Origin: Dendrolimus kikuchii
Taxonomy: Eukaryota; Arthropoda; Insecta; Lepidoptera; Lasiocampidae
DNA length: 64,000 nucleotides
Direction of reading: 5' to 3'
NCBI GenBank assembly: GCA_019925095.2
Contig: CM034391.1
Location: 4,429,051-4,493,050 of the forward strand
Notes under the pieces: model-generated
What the model saw: only the letters and a program-made list of their open reading frames with translations
Told to the model about the DNA's origin: nothing
Databases searched by the model: none
Position numbers and translations under genes: made by a program
Part shown: piece after piece, positions 55,641 through 64,000 of the stretch
Position numbering within the stretch: position 1 is the stretch's first letter
Layout: every line of letters starts with the position of its first letter

Positions 55641-55896
55641 GAAGGTACGGAGAAAGAATACAATTTCCTACGGCCATGCGGCCTGTCGACAAAACAACCC
55701 ACAGCCAGGTGGTAGGGTATTTGCCCATCTGGGTGGCTACTACTACCCTTGGTCTAGAGTATGTCACCATAACAACGTTGACTTTTGTTCCGGCATTAGT
55801 GGCCTGGTTCCAGTCACCCTTTAGAGAGCAGCAGCTCATTTATAGCTCCTTTGGTGTTGCAAGTGTCCATAGGCGATGACAACCGCTTTCCATCAT
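55641..55896 (+). repeat. Lep-A repeat, diverged near-full copy
   Basis: GAAGGTACGGAGAAAGAATA, CCAGGTGGTAGGGTATTTGC, TTTGGTGTTGCAAGTGTCCA and CCGCTTTCCATCATTC. It lacks the CAGGCAGACGG to CTCCTGCAATAAA end and has an 11-bp deletion in the GTAAGAGGCGAC region. Confidence 0.9.
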
Positions 55897-56440
55897 TCAT
55901 AAGAACAAGAAAAAGACAAATTTTATTATATAAGTAAAAAGTACGTAAGAACAAAACGCTGAGCTCGATGCATAACTATAAATTTTTTGAGCATGTTTAA
56001 GTCGCTTTATATCCCAAATATTTTATGTGACCTACGTCTTAAAATTGTATGGACACTTGATACACTTGGAGACGCCACGGATTGGATGCTATATTATCTA
56101 TATTACGTTTAAATGTCATGATGATGATAATTTAGAACTTCGGACCAAGAAAATAGGTAGACCAGGCCTCGAGTTGTCAGAGTGAAGTCGGCTAAAGGAG
56201 GCCAATCACCCTACAGTGCGTTACAAAAATTTTGTATTAATTAATCGAATGAGTACGGATAAAGTGGAATAATTTCCAGCGGATACATCACTAGTAAATA
56301 CACAGACCAAACCACGTAAGTTTATCTTCTCTTAGCTTCACTTTATTAAACGCTTTTATACACGTAGGCTTCATCTCTACTTCTATTCGTCTGAGTTTAA
56401 AAATTAAAAATATAAATAAATGGTAAGAAATACAATAAAT
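55897..56440. other. No gene seen
   Basis: Mixed-composition sequence; 56150-56225 is slightly GC-richer but carries no motif or splice pair. Confidence 0.3.
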
Positions 56441-56453
56441 TATACTTTATACT

Positions 56454-56731
56454 GGTAGCGTAAGAAAAGTCGTGTTAGCGTAGTGTCTAGCGCACACGTC
56501 CCAGATTCAAAGGGCGCAGGTTCGATCCTGGCTGGAACGCATGCATCACTTGGGCTGTTTTCTGACCTAATGTGCATATTGTTATAATTACGACGCGCTA
56601 ATAACGGTGTAAGAAAACATCGTGATGCAACCTGCACATCTCGATAACCGATGTGTCAAACCTGCCAAGCCGCCTTGGATAAGCGTAGCGGGTATACTGT
56701 CAGTTCCCCTACAGTGGGAGGCCCGAGCCCA
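56454..56731 (+). mobile_element. SINE-D, full copy with 13-bp target duplication
   Basis: TATACTTTATACT occurs at 56441-56453 and 56732-56744. The head has TTAGCGTAGTGTCTAGCGC (A-box-like) and GCAGGTTCGATCCTGGCTGG (B-box-like), followed by the ATGTGCATATTGTTATAATT body and the GTGGGAGGCCCGAGCCCATA end. The right duplication overlaps the start of a Lep-B repeat. Confidence 0.93.
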
Positions 56732-56741
56732 TATACTTTAT

Positions 56742-57015
56742 ACTAGCTGTGCCCGCGACTTTATCAACGTGGAATGTTTTTTCGCGATACCCTAATTTTA
56801 TAAGTAGCCTAAGTTACTTCTTATAATATCAGCTATCTGCCAGTGAAAGTCTCGTCATAATCGGTCCAGCCGTTTCAGAGATAAGCCGGATGACACTGAC
56901 AGATAGACAATTTAATTTAAGTACCGTATATACTTTCATATTTAATTAGTAAAAAGCTGATATTTTGACATTACAAACAGACATTTCAATTTTATTTACC
57001 TGTATAGACAACACT
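56742..57015 (+). repeat. Lep-B repeat, reference copy
   Basis: ACTAGCTGTGCCCGCGACTT, ATCAGCTATCTGCCAGTGAA, AATCGGTCCAGCCGTTTCAG, TAAGTACCGTATATAC, AGTAAAAAGCTGATATTTTG and ATTACAAACAGACATTTCAA give the complete order used to recognise all other copies. No coding capacity. Confidence 0.88.
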
Positions 57016-57584
57016 CAAATTGTGACTATAAGTACCACTTTCGCTATTTGTTTTTCAAAAACAACAGCATTGATACATAATATATCGTCACTCTAAACGA
57101 AGATACCATACGTAAGGAAGCAGTCTTCATCATTTCAATTCTTCCATGAACCCTACTTCCCATTAATTTACATACATCACACAGATTAATTAAGAATGGT
57201 TAGACACCAAACTTACTAAATTGTCACAATTAAAACCCTAGCTACTGTACACCCGTCAACAAAATTATAACCTTAATGTATAAACATATTTATTTTTTTG
57301 CTCTGGCAATATTTTATGTTATTATTTAAATTTTAACGTCGATCCAAGTCTACAATTTGCTAAAAATAACTAAATACGCATGGAACAATACTAAGTTTTA
57401 CATGAGTAGTGACATTTATAGTTTACCAAGGATGTCTTGCGGAATTGAAAGCAAAAATATTTTTGTTATAATTCGAAGAGATTTATCATAGAACCGCCGA
57501 CATGACATGTTTGTAATGGCGTTCAATTTCTTTTAATCAGTTACAAGGTGTTATAAAATTCTGGGTTACAAAAATACTAGTCCT
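57016..57584. other. AT-rich DNA, no gene seen
   Basis: Nothing recognised. Confidence 0.3.
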
Positions 57585-57960
57585 ACATACATACATAACT
57601 TCACGCCAGTTCCCTGCGGGGTAGGCACGAACAACAGAGCACCATTTAGGCCCATTCTTACACACCTCACTTGCTTCTTTGACATTCATAACTAATGTCA
57701 TGCACACTCGTCTGTTCTTAAGGCTCCTGACATCACCCTCCGCTAGTACACGATCAATTTGATCATGGAAGGTGTGTCGTGGCCTTCCACGACTTCTGCA
57801 TCCATCCACTTTTGCATTGTATATCTGTTTAGTCATTCTTTCATCATACATTCTTTCCACATGCCCGAACTACCGGAGCATTCCGTTCCTTACCTTCACC
57901 CCGACACTCTCTTTCAGACCAACTCTCTTTCAGACCAACGCTCTTTTTTACTTCGGTATT
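57585..57960 (-). pseudogene. LINE-E, longest C-terminal copy
   Basis: On the minus strand the frame reads VRNGMLR, a TAG where a Trp codon is expected, FGHVERMYDERMTKQIYNAK, SRGRPRHTFHDQIDRVLAEG, SLKNRRVCMTLVMNVKEASE and VVRAYPAG, then loses the original TGA by a one-base deletion in the GCGGGG stretch before the (TATG)n tail. The GHVERM and GRPRHT motifs are the usual C-terminal landmarks of insect LINE ORF2. The 5' limit near 57960 is uncertain. Confidence 0.88.
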
Positions 57961-58709
57961 ACGAACAAACAAACATAATAGGTTATGATCGCAAAATGTG
58001 TAAACATCGTAAGTAAACCAACTAGATACTTGCACATCATTCGACGTAATACTATAAAAGTTACTAGTAAGTATCAAAATTACTCTTGTTATAATGTTGC
58101 GGTTCTAGAGTTCAGACAAATGTGCGAAAGTAGTGCCTCTACTGTTTTCTACTCTTTTTGGCCAATCTGTAGTGCTGCTATATTTACCAAATTTTCCATA
58201 TCAAGCTTTGCCCATAACGGACATTCGTTACTGGCTGTACGGTCGCGTGATATACGGCAATAAAACTTGAAATATCTTTTACCAATGATGAATAACACCG
58301 TACAATTAGGCAATATTAAAGATTTCATGGTGAATGCTAGTTTGTTTGACAGTTGGTTGTGTTTATTCGCCGATTTTGTTGGAATGCGCTTGAATATAAC
58401 GAAAGAGAAAACTGCCATTCCCATAACGGTGTATTTGAATTTTCATTCACATTTATCAGGAGGTCAAAATTAGTAACAATATGTTACAATTCATTGGGTC
58501 AACTATCCTCTTAATTAATTATTGTAGTGCTGTGATCATACCTGCGCTGATGTTAATAAATATATTGACTGTGGTTAAATGAGTATTATTTGAAGCGTTA
58601 AAAATAACGTTGTTAACGAATTGCCACATTAGTGTACATCTATAATATTATAAAATTCTATACATGCCGTGTCTGTACATGGAAGCTATTTAAAAATAAA
58701 CAACTAAAA
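57961..58709. other. No supported gene; frames open on both strands at 58080-58480
   Basis: A minus frame of 91 codons (58149-58424) and plus frames of 92 and 68 codons overlap. The minus product ends ECPLWAKLDMENLVNIAALQ, which looks helical and could be a relic, but nothing identifies it. Confidence 0.3.
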
Positions 58710-58910
58710 TAGACTATATAAACGAAGGAGTACACGATGTAAGTTTTTTTAGATTTCTTATCTGTTTTTCAAGATTCACGTAAAAACTACTACGACAGCA
58801 AATTCTTAGACTTAAGATCTGCGCTACTTTTTATCCTAGAAATTTTTCCAGGAGCGGTTTGTATTTGTTCGGATGCATAAAAATTAGCTTATTCAGATAC
58901 TTTTTTTATT
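58710..58910 (+). repeat. Interspersed repeat, partner of 247-592
   Basis: Shares AGATTTCTTATCTGT, ATTCACGTAAAAACTAC and ATCTGCGCTACTTTTTATC with the copy near the window start but lacks the CCCGCGGG right end. Confidence 0.75.
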
Positions 58911-59199
58911 CATTTCAAACGAAAAAGTGTGCTATGTAGTGTGTTCTCTAAATTAATTTAGCATATTCTCTAAATTTTAAAGGCGGAAATGAGAAGACAA
59001 AATTACAAGTTTTCACCGCTAACCGGTTGTGAAAATTCCACTACAATATCAAAAAATTATAAAAAATGTGCTTACGTAGGTGGGCGCAGGTGTGACCTAT
59101 TGGCGTTTATTGAATATTATTATCGTGTTGCCATGGCGACATATTTGGTAGTGAATTGTACCGGCGGCACCAAAACAACGCTACCGCAGCGCCGCCTTT

Positions 59200-59390
59200 T
59201 TTAAATAGAATAAACAGAAGGAAAAAAGATATTACAACGGGCGGCCTATCGCTAAGAAAAGATCTCTTCCAGGCCAGTTTTCGCCACGACCATAACGACC
59301 GCAGTCGCCAGGTGGAACGCTTGATGGAGCATTTTGAGCGTTGTGAGCTAGTACAGGAAAGCGCTTTTAGTGAATTGTCAAACGCGATTG
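59200..59390 (-). pseudogene. LINE-J, ORF end and 3' UTR
   Basis: Read on minus: CTCACAACGCTCAAAATGCT, GGTCGTTATGGTCGTGGCGA, CTGGAAGAGATCTTTTCTTA, GCGATAGGCCGCCCGTTGTA. The CTGGAAGAGATC, AGCGATA and CCGCC words match 44615-44560. The 156-codon plus frame across it (59156-59626) is antisense to this element and is not a gene. Confidence 0.75.
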
Positions 59391-60168
59391 AAACGCCATC
59401 TATTTTTCTAATCCGTCTATTCCATGATGCCATTTATCGGGACAAAGGTATCCTAAACGTTGACTCGAGATTTAGTAGTTTCCAAAAATATACTGAAGAA
59501 AAAGAATACTACAAAAGAGGTACTGCCTCACTCACCATACTCTCCCGATGTTGCACCATCGTATTTCCATCTATTCCGATCGCTTTAGCACTTTCTAAGT
59601 GGAAAACGATTTGCAAATTTAGATGATATCCAAAATTCCATTGTTATACATTTTGCTTGAAAACCTATAGATTTTTATCGATGCGGCATTGAAAATTTGC
59701 ATACTAAATGGCAAAAGGTTGTTGATAATGAGGATGATTATATCATTAATTACAAATAAAAACACGTTAAAAAAGTATGTGTTTGACTTTTATCTCAGAA
59801 AATATGGTCTAGAATGGTGCTCCAAGAAATCAATTAAAACTTTTACATTTAGAAAGAGTATTAATACTATTTTGACTGCGTAGTGGTGCTGGGCCAGATA
59901 CATCACGTAACCGAGAGCCCATGAGTAGCAAGTGCTGTAGGCAAGGGGCCACGTCGGTAATTGCGGATGCCCAAGTTGTATTGTGGCATCCGCCCGGTGC
60001 CCGGTTAGTCAGCTTTGATCTCTGCCTCCAATACAGATGATATATTTGATTTGGATTGAGATTGATAGCTCGGCTAGGCATTGTTATTGGCATATAAATA
60101 TAGTCTAAATGCTTTTATTGTTTGTACAATGGCGTAGATGTGAAACGATTTTCATGAACTTTATCAGA
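59391..60168. other. No gene; GC-richer unclassified block at 59880-60070
   Basis: GGTGCTGGGCCAGATACATC, GGGGCCACGTCGGTAATTGC and GTGGCATCCGCCCGGTGCCC look like a LINE or SINE piece but no second copy exists here. Confidence 0.35.
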
Positions 60169-60565
60169 CACTAGCGGGCCGTCTCGGCTTCGCACGGGTG
60201 GTTAATGGCTAATTCCTTTTGCACTTTGGGTTACATTATTAGAGTTTTAATAGGGATCCCTAATTTAGCAATTTCAATGGTAAAAGAATTTTTGAAATCG
60301 ATCCAGTAGTTTTTGAGTTTATTCGTTACAAGCATACAAAAATACAATTGTTTCCTGTTTATAATCTATACTTAATATAATAAAGAGGTAAAGTTTGTGA
60401 GTTTGTGACGTTGTAGGGGGTAATCTCTGGATCTACTAAACCGATTTAAAAAAAATACTGTTGGAAAGCTACGTTAACAGGGACTGTCATAGGCTATATA
60501 ATATGACGCTATATACCACGGGAGCGGGACAGAGCGCGGATCAAACCGCACCGGGCCGCTAGTAT
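60169..60565 (+). repeat. Interspersed repeat bounded by ACTAGCGG inverted ends
   Basis: Begins ACTAGCGGGCCGTCTCGG and ends CCGCACCGGGCCGCTAGTAT, which are imperfect inverted copies. The centre (TAAAGTTTGTGAGTTTGTGA, GTAATCTCTGGATCTACTAA) matches 47870-48030. No coding capacity. The ends suggest a non-autonomous unit, though LINE-derived origin is also possible. Confidence 0.7.
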
Positions 60566-60801
60566 TAGTATATAAAGCGGTAGTTGACACACTTGACACA
60601 TATCACAATAAATTCTGACACAATATTCATACAAAAAACCAGGCGTTCAAATACCTTGTCACATACACATAATGCTATTCGCTGCGTCGGGAATACCCAC
60701 TAAAACCCCTAAGTGTACCTTCCTTCGCTGTATGCTAGGGCCTTGCCTAAGCAGCGTGACTGCTCCGCGAGCCCTGGCAGTCGCTAACGTTCCGTTCTGC
60801 T

Positions 60802-61099
60802 AATATCAGTATAATAAACAGCCCATAACTGTCCCATTGCTGGGCTCGGGCCTCCCAATATAGGTGAAACGGCCAGTATACCCGCCATGCATGTCCAAGG
60901 TGGCTTGGCAGGTTTGACACATCTCGATGTTCAGGTCGCATCACGATGTTTTCCTTCGCCGTTGTTAGCACGTGGTAATTGTAACAATATGCACATTAGG
61001 TCAGAAAACTGCCTAAGTGGTGCATGCGTTCCGGCCAGGATCGAACCTGCGCCCTTTGAGTTTGGGACACGTGCGCTAGCCATTACGCTACCACGACTT
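60802..61099 (-). mobile_element. SINE-D, full copy with 9-bp target duplication
   Basis: CGTTCTGCT at 60793-60801 recurs at 61100-61108. On the minus strand GTCGTGGTAGCGTAATGGCT and GCAGGTTCGATCCTGGCCGG form the tRNA-like head, and the tail ends ATGGGCTGTTTATTATACTG. Confidence 0.93.
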
Positions 61100-61108
61100 C
61101 GTTCTGCT

Positions 61109-62717
61109 CTACGTTCATTTAATCCCTGCAATAACCTTAGGACAGATTAGAACTTTTAGGGTGCCAAGAGTTCCGTTCTCACCTAAAAATTTACGGTGAC
61201 AAGAAGGTATAGAAGTTTTAAAGCAGTGTATTGGAGTTGAGTTTGAAGTTTGCACTACGAATGAGATTGCCCATCATACAATGTCTTCTAAGATCTATTA
61301 TTTTTCAAAATTCTCATTCTATACAATACAGGCGAAGGTAACCACTTGCTATCAGGTTGAGACAGTCTCACTGTATCTCTTCTTCACGAAATAAAATGAA
61401 TGGATGAAACTAATACAGTCACTTCGAACTAGGTTCAGTAAACTTTTACCATAAATCTTAGTACTTTGTTAACTTAATTACAGTTTGCTTGACAATAGCC
61501 TTCGTGGCAATTGTCTGCTGACAGAGTTGACTTCTTTATGGTCTCAGGGCTAACCCTCGAACCTAACGTTCTTGCATTTTGGTCCTCTTGACAACTGAAT
61601 TCTCATCCAAAACTAGAATGGTTAGGTCTAATTATGAGAGCGAATAAGCTTAATTAAAACTATGTTTTAATAGTAATTAAGCGCAATTTTTACTGGGTTT
61701 TTTTTTCTTTTATTCTGACATTGGCCATTGTGTTGAATTATGTTATCACGATTTATGCTGCAACAATATACAAACGTATATATTAAAATATCTAATGAAC
61801 AAGAATCTAATTTTACATAGAAATGTGTGAAAATTTTAAGTCAGCAGTTAGTCCTTTATCTACTTTATTTTTCGAGAGATTATATACGTCTAATTTAGCT
61901 AGAAAGTAGTTTGATAGACAACGCTACCCAGAAACTACATGTTGTGCCAATGGACTTGTTTCCGGCTAAATATAAAGTATATGTTGTATTTGAAAAAATA
62001 AAACGTAACTAATACGTACGTAATAGTGAATTTTATTTTGCATTCGCAACCCTATCCATTGATAAATGATCTAGCCATACCTAAACACAAATGGATGTGC
62101 GCACAATAGCCTACATGGTCACAAGATGTTCACCACACAATGGCCCCGTGGCGAGACGTGTCGTACCATTAATTACTTTGATTATGAACTTTCTTTTTAA
62201 AAGTTTACAGGCAGTATTTAGAACTTATTTACTCTTCGACAGGTTTCATTTATGAACTTGATGCCAGTTCCATTAAAACGTGTAACCTATATAATTTATT
62301 ATCAACGTTTTATTGACCAGTTGCTTTAATAAAATCATATAAAATACATATTTATGTACGATTGAAATGAGTAGAATAAGTTAGGTACTATCACTTATTC
62401 TATACTTACGTACAATAAAAAGTTTTATCTAAAAAAGTAATTATTATTTTTATTTTAACATTTCTAGATAATAATTTATTAAGCATTATATAAATTACTT
62501 TAAATTAGATTTAGAGAAGAATTTACAGAAAAAACCGCTAGTTCTGAAAATAATTTAATTCTTAAGAATGTAAGTTAAAGTTTGGGACACATAGGTTTGC
62601 TGGAAGCTAGCTCTTTTTAGATCAGTCCGCCTTTGTACAACGCACTTTTTTATGATCTTGTATGTATATTAGTTTACAATACCGAATAAAGTAAGTGATA
62701 AATCTACATATCATTCG
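61109..62717. other. No gene seen
   Basis: About 1.6 kb of AT-rich sequence. A GC-richer patch at 62085-62170 has no open exon-like frame with splice sites. No shared repeat. Confidence 0.35.
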
Positions 62718-63035
62718 TTTTTATTCGTGCAGGAACGGAGAAAGAATACAATTTCCTGCAGCCGGGCGGCCTGTCGTAAGAGGCGACAGAACAACCCACA
62801 GCCAGGTGGTAGGGCATTTGCCCGATTGGACGGCTACCACCCCTGTTCTAAAGTATGTCGCCATAACAACCTTGAGTTGTGTTCCGGCATTAGTGACCAG
62901 GTTCCAGTGTCCCTTAAGAGAGCAGCAGCGTATTTGTAGCACCTTTGGTGTTGCAAATGTCCATAGGAGATGGTAACCGCTTTCCATAAAGTGGGCCGTC
63001 TGCCTGTCTGCTGAACTCCTGCGATAAAAAAAAAA
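62718..63035 (+). repeat. Lep-A repeat, full-length copy
   Basis: TTTTTATTCGTGCAGGAACG to CTCCTGCGATAAAAAAAAAA. All blocks are present and well conserved. The A10 end supports a tail. Confidence 0.93.
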
Positions 63036-63549
63036 CACAATATTTTATACCCGATATATATATTCGGTAAGTATATACTTACACTTAATCAACCAGAGTT
63101 GAAATTACGACCAGTTTCACCAGCAAACTGCACTTTACATAAAGTTATCCACCTAATCTCGCAATATGAATATGAAATTAATATTTCATACAATCTGGTA
63201 CACTTCATCATCGGTGTTCTACGTCATTAGGCCAAGTGCCTTGGCCCGGAGTGTCGCCAGTTCATTAAAGCAGCATTAGTCAGCGTTGTAAATTGCTCTC
63301 ACTACTTATCTGCTAAGCCCACGCTACATGTGACCAATGTCGACCATTTTAAGATCATCCTTCCACTCTTGGATATGGCTTCATTCAATTTCTTATATCA
63401 TTCGTGTTGAACTTTTATGTAACCAATATGTCCACTGATTTTAATGTACAAAGTTGGCGGGAATATATAATGTTTACCATAAAGTAGTTTTTGGAATTCG
63501 CCACCAAGACAGGCAAAAGAATCTTAGTCCATACAGTGTATAAGTCTTC
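63036..63549. other. No gene seen
   Basis: Contains a short palindrome CCGATATATATATTCGG (63050-63066) and mixed-composition sequence. No exon supported. Confidence 0.3.
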
Positions 63550-63790
63550 GTATAGATAGCGCAGTTGAATAGTAAGCTACAACTGACGCCATTCAGCGGA
63601 GTTCTTATGAAAACTCGAAAAGCCATATTTGACTATACAGTTCACATTTCTTACAAAAACACATAATTACTACTCAGAAACTGATAATACCCTACAACTA
63701 TGGTTCATTATTGAGTAATTTTACACACTTTCAGAAAAGAAACTAGCACAGCACCAGGTACCCTTTCAGTTCCCACCAAAAAACTCTTTA
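63550..63790 (+). repeat. Rep-H, copy 3
   Basis: GCCATTCAGCGGAGTTCTTA, ATTTGACTATACAGTTCACATTTCTTAC, ACATAATTACTACTCAGAAA, AGTAATTTTACACACTTTCA and CAGCACCAG match 41970-42170 directly and 1-160 in reverse. Confidence 0.85.
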
Positions 63791-64000
63791 CCATAAAACA
63801 TATATATTTCTTCAAATAAACTTTTTTTCAAATGAATGTTGGGTAACATATAGGAACGGGCCATTAATGAATAAATTACTATTGAATATTTGGCAGTCGT
63901 CTTATGGAGTGGTTTTGCTGTGTTACCGTACCGTCTCTTCAAAGGCGAAGCGTATCTAAGCGGTCTGTGAGTATAGGATCGAATACTGTCCAGGGGATTT

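Noticed and set aside
58080..58480. Gene suggested by frames open on both strands
   Set aside because: No motif, no splice signals and no copy elsewhere; left as unexplained sequence.
59156..59626. 156-codon plus-strand frame, the longest in the window
   Set aside because: Its first half is antisense to the LINE-J 3' UTR, and the rest has no recognisable motif.
1..64000. CRISPR array, bacterial defence island or prophage
   Set aside because: No regularly spaced repeats, no bacterial genes or ribosome-binding sites; splice sites and insect retroelements show nuclear insect DNA.

Overview
The window is non-bacterial, AT-rich (roughly two thirds A+T by eye) nuclear DNA of an insect, most likely a moth or butterfly. 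There is no operon structure, no rRNA or functional tRNA, no CRISPR array and no long open frame. The repeats point to Lepidoptera: tRNA-headed SINEs, 5'-truncated non-LTR retrotransposons with short-repeat tails, and the ACTAGCTGTGCCCGCGAC-type interspersed repeat. The family names used here (Lep-A, Lep-B, SINE-C, SINE-D, LINE-E, LINE-J, LINE-K, LINE-L, Rep-H) are private labels defined in the entries; none comes from a database search.

Host coding content is tiny and the window reads as intronic or intergenic. The best exon is 49196-49274 on the minus strand: 79 bp with good splice sites that encodes four of the six cysteines of an EGF-like domain. A second candidate is a plus-strand, phase 1-1, 135-bp exon at 52416-52550. 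A third is a minus-strand exon at 14394-14490 that may be a first coding exon with a signal-like N-terminus and a strong GTAAGT donor. A Trp/Tyr-rich open frame at 54295-54565 (minus) is a possible small gene or gene relic. A GC-rich island with an NRF1/EWG-type palindrome at 44200-44345 looks promoter-like.

Layout: 0-6 kb holds Rep-H, Lep-A and Lep-B copies and a LINE reverse-transcriptase relic. 6.5-6.9 kb is a MITE with long inverted ends. 7-19 kb is nearly repeat-poor AT-rich DNA with the 14.4-kb exon candidate and one Lep-A. 19.9-38.4 kb is densely packed with SINEs, LINE 3' ends, nested MITEs and a 495-bp solo LTR. 38.5-39.5 kb is a composite of TA microsatellite, a duplicated unit, a LINE-K copy and a small MITE. 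42-48 kb holds more LINE pieces, including LINE-L, which carries a Lep-A insertion and a folded-back 5' end. 49-55 kb holds most of the host exon candidates, and 55-64 kb returns to SINE, LINE and Lep repeats.

Several insertions are readable at base resolution because their target-site duplications survive: LINE-E at 19.9, 30.9 and 36.8 kb; LINE-K at 50.75 kb; LINE-L at 46.2 kb; SINE-D at 36.5, 56.4 and 60.8 kb; a 155-bp insert inside SINE-C at 26.5 kb; and a TTA-flanked MITE inside another MITE at 31.5 kb.
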